A stretch of DNA of 64,000 nucleotides from Streptomyces sp. RPA4-2 (GTDB lineage: Bacteria; Actinomycetota; Actinomycetes; Streptomycetales; Streptomycetaceae): contig NZ_CP050975.2 of the NCBI RefSeq assembly GCF_012273515.2, forward strand, positions 2,108,001 to 2,172,000. Reading direction: 5' to 3'. Both the position numbers and the translations under genes were made by a program. Position 1 is the first letter of the stretch. Each line of letters begins with the position of its first letter. Below are positions 57,924 to 64,000 of the stretch, one piece after another. Under the pieces are notes generated by a model. That model was not told the origin of the DNA, did no database searches, and saw nothing but the letters and a program-made list of their open reading frames with translations.

Positions 57924-58385
57924 ATGGCAGAGCCGAGGACGTTCGCGACGGTCGACGAACTGCGTGCCGCCGTGGGCGAGCAGCTGGGATACAGCGACTG
58001 GGTCGAGATCGAGCAGAAGCGGATCGACCTCTTCGCGGAGGCGACCGGTGACCACCAGTGGATCCACGTCGACCCCGAGCGGGCCGCGTCGGGCCCCTTC
58101 GGCACGACGATCGCGCACGGCTACCTCACCCTGTCCCTGCTCCCGCTCTTCGGCCCGCAGCTGATCAGCGTCGAGGGCGTGCGGATGGGCGTCAACTACG
58201 GTACGAACAAGGTCCGTTTCCCCGCCCCCGTACCGGTCGGCTCACGGCTGCGCGCCACCGCGACGATCACCGGTGTCGACGACGTGCCCGGCGGCGTCCA
58301 GGTGTCCGTCGCCTTCGTCGTCGAGCGCGAGGGGGGCGACAAGCCGGTGTGCGTCGCGGAGTCCGTGTCGCGCTACTACGTCTGA
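57924..58385 (+). CDS. MaoC-like (R)-enoyl-CoA hydratase
   Basis: 153 residues, ATG 57924 with GGGAGG 8 bp upstream. Hot-dog fold; the hydratase-2 motif is intact: EQKRIDLFAEATGDHQWIHV, DPERAASGPFGTTIAHGYLT, with the catalytic Asp/His. Hydrates trans-2-enoyl-CoA to (R)-3-hydroxyacyl-CoA. The palindromic operator upstream matches the one before the neighbouring, convergently placed TetR gene, so it is probably repressed by it. Confidence 0.9.
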   Translation: MAEPRTFATVDELRAAVGEQLGYSDWVEIEQKRIDLFAEATGDHQWIHVDPERAASGPFGTTIAHGYLTLSLLPLFGPQLISVEGVRMGVNYGTNKVRFPAPVPVGSRLRATATITGVDDVPGGVQVSVAFVVEREGGDKPVCVAESVSRYYV

Positions 58386-58441
58386 ACGGCGCGGGCCGCA
58401 CGGCCCATGCCGGGACCGCTCCTCGGACCCGCTCCCCGGTC

Positions 58442-59071
58442 CTACTCCTCCTTGGACCCCACCATGCGCAGCACGAGGTCGGCGTAGAGCCCGCCGACCT
58501 CGTCGGGCGTGCGGGGACCGTCGACGTTGAACCAGCGGGCCACGTCGATGCAGAGCGAGAGCACCGCGAGCGTGGTGCCCGGGACGTCCGGCACGTCGAA
58601 GTCGCCGGCCGCGACACCGTCCTCGATGATCCCGCGCACGGCGGCGTCGGTCTGCCTGCGCAGCGCGATGATCTCGGCACGGGCCTCGGGGCCCAGCGCG
58701 TCGAGCTCGTACTGCACGACCCGCGCGGTGGTGTGCTGCCCGGCGTGCCACCGTACGAAGGACCGCACGGCGTCGGTGAGCCGCCCGGCGGCGTCGCCCT
58801 CGCCGTCCGCGGCGGTGCGCACGATGGCGAGGGCCTTGTCGTGCCCGATCCGGCTGATCCGGTGGAGCAGTTCTTCCTTGGTCTTGTAGTGGATGTAGAG
58901 CGCGGCCGGGCTCATGCCCGCCCGCCCGGCGATGTCCCGGGTCGTCGTCGCGTGGTACCCGCGCTCGGCGAAGGCCTCCACGGCGGCGATGAGCAGCCGC
59001 CGGGCCGCGTCCGGGGTGACCTCGGCCCACGGCTGCATCTCGCCGTCGGCCGTCTCCTGCGCCGTACTCAT
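58442..59071 (-). CDS. TetR-family regulator of MaoC gene
   Basis: 209 residues, ATG 59071. HTH: RRLLIAAVEAFAERGYHATT, TRDIAGRAGMSPAALYIHYK, TKEELLHRISRIGHDKALAI. C-terminal ligand domain includes FVRWHAGQHTTARVVQYELD and SLCIDVARWFNVDGPRTPDE, as in acyl-CoA-responsive KstR2/FadR-like TetR proteins. Its own promoter carries CTGAGC-GAGC-GCTTAG, the same pattern as before the MaoC gene, which indicates autoregulation plus control of MaoC (inference). Confidence 0.9.
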   Translation of the reverse strand: MSTAQETADGEMQPWAEVTPDAARRLLIAAVEAFAERGYHATTTRDIAGRAGMSPAALYIHYKTKEELLHRISRIGHDKALAIVRTAADGEGDAAGRLTDAVRSFVRWHAGQHTTARVVQYELDALGPEARAEIIALRRQTDAAVRGIIEDGVAAGDFDVPDVPGTTLAVLSLCIDVARWFNVDGPRTPDEVGGLYADLVLRMVGSKEE

Positions 59072-59119
59072 CGCTGGTTCGCCCCTTCCACTGGCAGGAC
59101 GAACACCATACCTCTGATA

Positions 59120-59135
59120 CTGAGCGAGCGCTTAG
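59120..59135. promoter_or_regulatory. TetR-type operator, autoregulatory site
   Basis: CTGAGC-GAGC-GCTTAG, 49 bp upstream of the TetR start; one mismatch from the perfect palindrome at 57882-57897. Confidence 0.7.
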
Positions 59136-59165
59136 CGTGCCCGCTCAGGGCGGCCCGCCTCGCGC

Positions 59166-59417
59166 TCAGAGCTTCTCGAACGGACTGTACGAACGCTGCG
59201 TGAGATGTGCCTCCTGCCGGTCCCGGATCACCTTGGCCAGGGTGAAGCACGAGGTCACCAGATAGAGGACGGCGACGCCCAGGAAGGCGCGCACCCAGGT
59301 GTCGGCCTCCAGCTTGTAGATGCCGATGGCGGTCGCGACCATGGCGACGGCGAAGGAGGCGACCGCCTGGCCGTAGAAGGCGGCGGTGGACTGCTGCTTG
59401 ACGGATGTGTCACTCAT
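59166..59417 (-). CDS. YiaA/YiaB-family small membrane protein
   Basis: 83 residues from ATG 59417. Two membrane helices typical of YiaAB: AAFYGQAVASFAVAMVATAI followed by GIYKLEADTWVRAFLGVAVL and YLVTSCFTLAKVIRDRQEAH. The G-I-Y-x-L loop and the VIRD end are family features. Function unknown. Lies 60 bp after the acyl-CoA dehydrogenase gene on the same strand and may be co-transcribed. Confidence 0.87.
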   Translation of the reverse strand: MSDTSVKQQSTAAFYGQAVASFAVAMVATAIGIYKLEADTWVRAFLGVAVLYLVTSCFTLAKVIRDRQEAHLTQRSYSPFEKL

Positions 59418-59477
59418 GCGGACCAGACTCGGCCGATTCGGTCCGGGCCGCATCCGCTCCCGTACTCACCCGCGTAC

Positions 59478-60629
59478 TCAGAAGGCCGAAACCCCGGTCA
59501 GCGCGCGCCCGATGACCAGCTTCTGTATCTGACTGGTGCCCTCGTAGAGGGTCATCACCCGGGCGTCGCGCAGCAGTTTGCCCGCCGGGTACTCGTCGAT
59601 GTAGCCATAGCCGCCGAAGACCTGGAGCGCGTTGTTCGCCGCGCGCACGGCGGCCTCCGAGGCGAAGAGCTTGGCCTTGGAGGACTCGGTGGCGAACGGC
59701 AGCCCGCGGTCGACGAGGTCGGCGACCCGCCAGGTCAGCAGGCGCGCCGCGTCCACGTCCACGGCGATGTCGCTGATCAGCTCCTGGACGAGCTGATGGT
59801 GGGCGATGGTCTTGCCGAACTGCTCCCGCTGGGTCGCGTACGTCACCGCGGCGTCCAGCGCGGCCTGGGCGATACCGACACAGCCGGCGGCCACCGACAT
59901 CCGCCCCTTGGCCAGGGCGGCCATGGCCACGGAGAATCCCTTGCCCTCCGCCCCCAGCATGGCGCTCGCGGGGACTCGGACGTCCTCGAGGACGATTTCG
60001 GCGGTGGCCTGGCCGCGCAGGCCGAGCTTGCCGTGGACGGTGTGGCGCGTCAGCCCCGGCGTGTCCGTCGGCACCAGGAAGGCGGAGACGCCCCGGTGGC
60101 CGGGGGCGTCGGTCGACCGGGCGAACAGCAGCACCACATCGGCCCACGTCCCGTTGGTGATGAACATCTTGGTGCCGTTGATGACGTAGTCGTCGCCGTC
60201 ACGCACGGCCCTGGTCGTCAGATGGCCGGCGTCCGAGCCGGTGCCGGGCTCGGTGAGGCCGAAGCAGCCCACCTGGGTGCCGGCGGTCAGCCCCGGCAGC
60301 CACCGCCGCTTCTGCTCCTCGCTCCCCCAGTGCGCGATCGTCTTGGCGACCAGGCCGAGCGAGACGGAGACGATGCCGCGCACGGACGAGTCCCCGCGCC
60401 CCAGCTCCTCCGTCACCAGGCAGTACGCGAGATGGTCGCCGCCGCTGCCGCCGTACTCCTCGTCGACCGTGAGACCGAGGAAACCGACCTCGCCGAGTTT
60501 CTTGACGAGGGACCGGTCGACTTCCTCCGCCCGGTCCCACTCGACCACGTGGGGGGCGATCTCACGGTCCACGAAGTCCTTGGCGAGCTGCCGGACGGCG
60601 GTCTGCTCCTCGCTGAGCTCCAGGTTCAT
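59478..60629 (-). CDS. Acyl-CoA dehydrogenase
   Basis: 383 residues from ATG 60629 (MNLELSEEQTAVRQLAKDFV). All family signatures: CFGLTEPGTGSDAGHLTTRA (flavin loop), KMFITNGTWADVVLLFARST, QVFGGYGYIDEYPAGKLLRD, and catalytic E363 in LYEGTSQIQKL. Oxidises an acyl-CoA to trans-2-enoyl-CoA with ETF as acceptor; short- or branched-chain type by length. Divergent from a TetR gene, with a palindromic operator in the gap. Confidence 0.94.
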   Translation of the reverse strand: MNLELSEEQTAVRQLAKDFVDREIAPHVVEWDRAEEVDRSLVKKLGEVGFLGLTVDEEYGGSGGDHLAYCLVTEELGRGDSSVRGIVSVSLGLVAKTIAHWGSEEQKRRWLPGLTAGTQVGCFGLTEPGTGSDAGHLTTRAVRDGDDYVINGTKMFITNGTWADVVLLFARSTDAPGHRGVSAFLVPTDTPGLTRHTVHGKLGLRGQATAEIVLEDVRVPASAMLGAEGKGFSVAMAALAKGRMSVAAGCVGIAQAALDAAVTYATQREQFGKTIAHHQLVQELISDIAVDVDAARLLTWRVADLVDRGLPFATESSKAKLFASEAAVRAANNALQVFGGYGYIDEYPAGKLLRDARVMTLYEGTSQIQKLVIGRALTGVSAF

Positions 60630-60668
60630 GACGAACACCCCACGTGAAAGCCGTACATCCGAAAATGT

Positions 60669-60687
60669 AAATTAGCAGTGCTAGTTT
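60669..60687. promoter_or_regulatory. Palindromic operator between ACAD and TetR genes
   Basis: AAA-T-TAGCA-G-TGCTA-G-TTT, arms of 5 and 3 matched bases around one central G, in an AT-rich divergent promoter region. The likely site for the TetR protein encoded to the right. Confidence 0.7.
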
Positions 60688-60713
60688 AAGTCTGCAGCCC
60701 TACTATGTGCGCC

Positions 60714-61355
60714 ATGGCCCGACCGCGCAAGCCCCTCCTCAGCACCGACCGGATCGTCGAGACGGCACGGGCCCTGGTGGACGCGGAGGGCCTGGCGACC
60801 CTCTCCACGCGCCGGCTCGCCGCCGAACTGGGAGTGAGCGGACCCTCCCTCTACAACCACTTCCGCACCAAGGACCAGATCCTGGAAGCGGTCGCGGACT
60901 CCGTGAGCGCACAGGTCGACCTCTCCATGTTCGAGGACGGACGGGACTGGCGCACCGCGCTGCACGACTGGGCCGTCTCCTACCGGACCGCCCTGCGCGA
61001 CCACCCGAACATCGTCCCGGTCCTCGCGCGCGGCCCCGGCCGCCGGCCCGCCGGTCTGCGCCTGGCCGACGCGGTCTTCGGCGCGATGGTCGGCGCCGGC
61101 TGGCCGCCCGCGCAGGCCACCTCCATCGGCGCCCTGATGCGGTACTTCATCATGGGCTCCGCCCTCGGCTCGTTCGCCGGCGGCTTCGTCGACGACGAGA
61201 CCGCGTACGACCCCGCCGACTACCCCCATCTGGGGCAGGCCCATCTGCTCGCCGAGCAGCAGGAGAAGATCGACGAGCGGGCGTTCGAGGTGGGTCTCAC
61301 GGCGCTGCTGGACGGGCTGGTGCAGCAGTTCCAGCGGGTGACCGGGACGGAGTAG
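60714..61355 (+). CDS. TetR-family repressor (TetR_C class)
   Basis: 213 residues, ATG 60714. HTH: RIVETARALVDAEGLATLST, RRLAAELGVSGPSLYNHFRT, KDQILEAVADSVSAQVDLSM; C-terminal TetR_C-like domain with LHDWAVSYRTALRDHPNIVP and AVFGAMVGAGWPPAQATSIG. Transcribed away from the acyl-CoA dehydrogenase gene; the shared palindrome suggests it represses that gene and itself. Ligand probably an acyl-CoA (inference). Confidence 0.9.
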   Translation: MARPRKPLLSTDRIVETARALVDAEGLATLSTRRLAAELGVSGPSLYNHFRTKDQILEAVADSVSAQVDLSMFEDGRDWRTALHDWAVSYRTALRDHPNIVPVLARGPGRRPAGLRLADAVFGAMVGAGWPPAQATSIGALMRYFIMGSALGSFAGGFVDDETAYDPADYPHLGQAHLLAEQQEKIDERAFEVGLTALLDGLVQQFQRVTGTE

Positions 61356-61453
61356 CCGGACCCGGCAAGGAGTGTGACCGGACCCGGGCCCGTGCGGGCC
61401 TCGCCCCCCATGGTTCGGCCGGCGCCGACATGTTCCTGACGCATCCTGGTCGT

Positions 61454-62167
61454 ATGAGCAGACGGAAGGATCCGGTCGCGCCCGGTCTGGCGGCGCTGGC
61501 CGGGATGATCGCCGACGAGACCCGCGCCGTCTTCCTGCTCGCGCTGCTCGACGGCCGCGCCTGGACCGCCGGTGAGCTGGCCCGGCACGCCGAGGTCGCG
61601 CCGTCGACGGCCAGCGAACACCTCGGCAGACTGGTCGCGGGCGGCCTGCTCACCGAGGAGCGGCAGGGCCGCCACCGGTACGTACGCCTGGCCGACAGCC
61701 GTGTCGCACAACTGGTGGAGGACCTCGCCGCCCAGGTCGCCCCCGGCGCCGCCGGGCGTCCCCGCTCGCTGCGGGAGGCCGGCGCGGGTTCCGCGATGGC
61801 CCGCGGACGCACCTGCTACGACCATCTCGCCGGACGGCTCGGTATCGCCCTCACCGACGCCCTCACCCAGCGCGGGCTGCTGCGCCAGGACACCGGCTTC
61901 GCCCTCACGGACGCGGGCCTGCGCTGGTTCGACACGGCGGGCATCACCCTGGACCGCACCGGCCGGCGCCCTCTCAGCCGCGCCTGCCTCGACTGGACCG
62001 AGCGCCGCCCCCACCTCGCCGGCACGGCGGGCGCGGCCCTGTGCCGCCACGCCCTGGACGCCCACTGGTGCGTACGCATCGGATCGGAGCGCGCGGTCAA
62101 GGTCACGCCGGAGGGGGAGCGCGCCTTCACGGAACTCCTGGGCATCGAGGCGACGGCACTCCACTGA
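61454..62167 (+). CDS. ArsR-type winged-helix regulator
   Basis: 237 residues from ATG 61454; weak Shine-Dalgarno. ArsR-like HTH: LAGMIADETRAVFLLALLDG, RAWTAGELARHAEVAPSTAS, EHLGRLVAGGLLTEERQGRH, RYVRLADSRVAQLVEDLAAQ. The second half (YDHLAGRLGIALTDALTQRG ... CRHALDAHWCVRIGSERAVK) is a conserved extension found in streptomycete ArsR-like proteins that flank transporters; CLDWTERRPHLAGTAGAALC contains the cysteines. Followed by the EamA transporter gene 102 bp downstream, which it may regulate. Confidence 0.88.
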   Translation: MSRRKDPVAPGLAALAGMIADETRAVFLLALLDGRAWTAGELARHAEVAPSTASEHLGRLVAGGLLTEERQGRHRYVRLADSRVAQLVEDLAAQVAPGAAGRPRSLREAGAGSAMARGRTCYDHLAGRLGIALTDALTQRGLLRQDTGFALTDAGLRWFDTAGITLDRTGRRPLSRACLDWTERRPHLAGTAGAALCRHALDAHWCVRIGSERAVKVTPEGERAFTELLGIEATALH

Positions 62168-62269
62168 GCGATCCCGCCACACCCGCTCCTCGCCCCTCGC
62201 CCCTCGCCCCTCACCACGGCGTCCGGAATCCGCCAGACCCGCACCCCGCCCGTACCTAGTCTCAGGAGC

Positions 62270-63217
62270 ATGATGAACGCCTCCTCCCCTGCCCCCGCCC
62301 GCCGCGCGGAGCTGCTCGCCGCGGGCGCGGCGACGGTCACCGTCGTGCTGTGGGCCTCCGCCTTCGTGTCGATCCGCAGCGCGGGCGCGGTGTACTCCCC
62401 GGGGGCGCTGGCGCTCGGCCGGCTGCTGGCGGGGGCCGTGGCGCTGGGCACGATCTGTCTGCTGCGGCGCGAGGGCCTGCCCCCGCGGGAGGCCTGGCGC
62501 GGGATCGCGCTGTCCGGCCTGCTGTGGTTCGGCTTCTACATGGTCGTGCTGAACTGGGGCGAGCAGCAGGTGGACGCCGGTACGGCAGCACTTGTCGTGA
62601 ACACCGGCCCGATCCTGATCGCGCTGCTCGGCTCCCGGCTGCTGGGGGACACGATGCCGCCGCGGCTGCTCGCGGGGATGGCGGTGTCGTTCGCGGGCGC
62701 GGTCGCGGTCGGGCTGTCGATGTCCGGCGGGGGCGGTTCCTCGGTCCTGGGGGTGGTCCTGTGCCTGCTCGCGGCGATCGGCTACGCGGCGGGCGTCGTC
62801 GCCCAGAAGCCTGCCCTCGGCCGGGCGAGCGCCCTCCAGGTCACCACGTTCGGGTGTCTCGTCGGCGCCGTCGCCTGCCTGCCGTTCGCGGGGCAACTGG
62901 TCCACGAGGTGGCGGACGCACCCGCCTCCGCCACCCTCAACGTCCTTTACCTGGGCGTCTTCCCGACCGCACTGGCCTTCACGACCTGGGCGTACGCCCT
63001 GGCCCGGACCACCGCGAGCCGGATGGGGGCGACCACGTACGCGGTCCCCGCACTGGTCGTCGCGATGTCCTGGCTGTTCCTCGACGAGATACCGGGGCTG
63101 CTGACCCTGGCGGGCGGCGCCCTGTGCCTGGCCGGGGTCGCGGTGTCGCGGTCCCGGCCGGGAGCCACCGTTCCGGCGCGCGCGACGGCCTCACCTCGGC
63201 CGTCGGAGCGCGCCTGA
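62270..63217 (+). CDS. EamA/DMT-family exporter
   Basis: 315 residues; ATG 62270 or 62273 (the second fits AGGAG better). A TAGTCT box ends 7 bp before the first ATG, so the message could also be leaderless. Ten transmembrane helices in two EamA repeats, e.g. ATVTVVLWASAFVSIRSAGA, LSGLLWFGFYMVVLNWGEQQ, LLAGMAVSFAGAVAVGLSMS, TYAVPALVVAMSWLFLDEIP. Probable metabolite or amino-acid exporter; substrate unknown. Downstream of the ArsR-type regulator. Confidence 0.9.
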   Translation: MMNASSPAPARRAELLAAGAATVTVVLWASAFVSIRSAGAVYSPGALALGRLLAGAVALGTICLLRREGLPPREAWRGIALSGLLWFGFYMVVLNWGEQQVDAGTAALVVNTGPILIALLGSRLLGDTMPPRLLAGMAVSFAGAVAVGLSMSGGGGSSVLGVVLCLLAAIGYAAGVVAQKPALGRASALQVTTFGCLVGAVACLPFAGQLVHEVADAPASATLNVLYLGVFPTALAFTTWAYALARTTASRMGATTYAVPALVVAMSWLFLDEIPGLLTLAGGALCLAGVAVSRSRPGATVPARATASPRPSERA

Positions 63218-63270
63218 CAGAAGGGGGGCGCGACAACAAGGAGGGGCACGCCCGGGTAGAGGGCACGCGA

Positions 63271-63356
63271 GGTTCGGGGGCACGCCCCGGCCGGGGACCC
63301 GCCCGGGTTCGGGGGCACGCCCCGGCCGGGGACCCGCTCAGGTTCGCGGGCACGCC
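63271..63356. repeat. 35-bp tandem repeat, 2.5 copies
   Basis: Units beginning GGTTCGGGGGCACGCCCCGG at 63271 and 63306, third partial at 63341 (GGTTCGCGGGCACGCC). Each contains CCCCGGCCGGGG. Lies between convergent genes; could help terminate transcription. Confidence 0.8.
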
Positions 63357-63394
63357 ACGGTGGCAGCCGCCCGCTCCCCCCGCGATCCCACCGG

Positions 63395-64000
63395 CTAGAA
63401 CACCACGAGCGCCCGTCCGCCCTTCCCGGCCACCATGTTCTCGAACGCCCCCGGGATCCCCTCCAGGCCGATCCGCTCGGTGACCAGCATCGCCAGGTCC
63501 AGTCGGCCCGCCCGGACGTGTTCGGCGAGCACCGGGAGGTCGCGCGCCGGGTCGCAGTTGCCGTACACACAGCCGGCCAGGGTCCGCCCCCAGTGGAAGA
63601 TCTCCAGCGCGTTGAAGGTGACCTGCTGATCCTTGCCGCCGATGCCGACGACCGTGGTGCGGCCGCCGCGGCGGGTGGAGTCCCAGGCGGCGCGGATGGT
63701 CACCGCGCGGCCGACGCACTCGACGGCCACGTCGACGCCCTGCTTGCCGGTGAGGGCGCGGATGTCGCGGGCGGTGGTGTCGGAGGCGACGACGTAGTCC
63801 GTGGCGCCCGCGGCACGGGCCAGCGACTCCTTCTCGGCGGAGACGTCGACGGCGACGATCTTCGAGGCGCCCGCGATCCTGGCGGCCTGGAGCGCCGCGA
63901 GACCCACCCCGCCGACCCCGAACACGGCGACGCTCTCGCCGGGCTGGACCCCGGCGGAGTGGTGGACGGCGCCGTATCCGGTGAGGACGGCGCAGCCGAG
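63395..64000 (-). CDS. Zinc-dependent alcohol dehydrogenase (class III-like), N-terminus beyond window
   Basis: The last ~201 residues; the frame continues past base 64000 (LGCAVLTGYGAVHHSAGVQP just inside the edge). Medium-chain dehydrogenase Rossmann core GESVAVFGVGGVGLAALQAA, NAD-selecting VAVDVSAEKESLARAAGATD, and the C-terminal pattern YGNCDPARDLPVLAEHVRAG, LDLAMLVTERIGLEGIPGAF typical of class III/actinobacterial zinc alcohol dehydrogenases. The zinc-binding part is outside the window, so the exact class and substrate cannot be settled. Confidence 0.88.
   Translation of the reverse strand, partial: LGCAVLTGYGAVHHSAGVQPGESVAVFGVGGVGLAALQAARIAGASKIVAVDVSAEKESLARAAGATDYVVASDTTARDIRALTGKQGVDVAVECVGRAVTIRAAWDSTRRGGRTTVVGIGGKDQQVTFNALEIFHWGRTLAGCVYGNCDPARDLPVLAEHVRAGRLDLAMLVTERIGLEGIPGAFENMVAGKGGRALVVF

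Overview
The window is a stretch of Streptomyces chromosome. The evidence is very high GC with strong third-position G/C, frequent GTG starts, two chaplin genes (aerial-hypha surface proteins found only in sporulating streptomycetes and close relatives), a mycothiol ligase, a ParJ/PAC2 protein and F420-type oxidoreductases. The gene order glpK-glpD-parJ-mshC ... chpC-chpH ... gluconate operon ... soxR matches, from memory, the S. coelicolor SCO1660-SCO1700 core region. This is therefore conserved core chromosome with local insertions, not a prophage or a large accessory island.

Layout. 1-2.9 kb: end of the glycerol catabolic operon (glpK, glpD), then a FadR-type regulator. 4.3-5.3 kb: PAC2/ParJ protein. 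5.8-8.2 kb: a two-gene unit of a cytoplasmic-looking subtilase and a Gln-rich protein that end in the same ~66-residue domain. 8.3-12 kb, minus strand: mshC and three actinobacterial proteins (SCO1664 family, DUF3090, histidine phosphatase). 12-19 kb: CorA, ferritin-like protein, LLM oxidoreductase, aldo/keto reductase, a RecD2-like protein that has lost its Walker A lysine, an acidic protein and a DUF5703 protein. 19.9-21.4 kb: long and short chaplins; the long one carries a collagen-like stalk. 21.6-29.2 kb: M20 peptidase, tRNA-Leu(GAG), a Pls/PosA-type NRPS, an M1 peptidase, and YchJ. 29.3-33.9 kb: gluconate/idonate operon with a divergent GntR regulator. 33.9-42.9 kb: molybdoenzyme/cytochrome b pair, amino-acid permease, FAD dehydrogenase, transporter, NUDIX, two DUF202 proteins. 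43-43.4 kb: a His-rich duplicated protein.

43.6-49.3 kb holds two convergent units: an APH-like kinase plus ACAD11-like dehydrogenase, and an SDR, an acyl-CoA ligase and a TetR regulator. An identical 14-bp operator-like sequence lies upstream of both. The enzyme set matches the CoA-ligase, oxo-reductase, 4-hydroxyacyl-CoA kinase and dehydrogenase steps of 4-oxo/4-hydroxy acid catabolism (LvaE/D/A/C in Pseudomonas; ACAD10/11 in animals). I consider this the best candidate for a coherent, under-described system in the window.

49.5-64 kb: NamZ muramidase, a ~199-bp MITE-like element, penicillin acylase, a zinc-ribbon protein, 112-bp tandem repeats, a BKACE-family protein, 10-bp tandem repeats ahead of a DRB0094-type RNA ligase, SoxR, a MaoC/TetR pair sharing a palindromic operator, YiaA-like protein, an acyl-CoA dehydrogenase divergent from its probable TetR repressor, an ArsR-type regulator, an EamA transporter, and a zinc alcohol dehydrogenase cut by the window edge.

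All functional calls come from reading protein motifs and remembered family knowledge; no database search was run.
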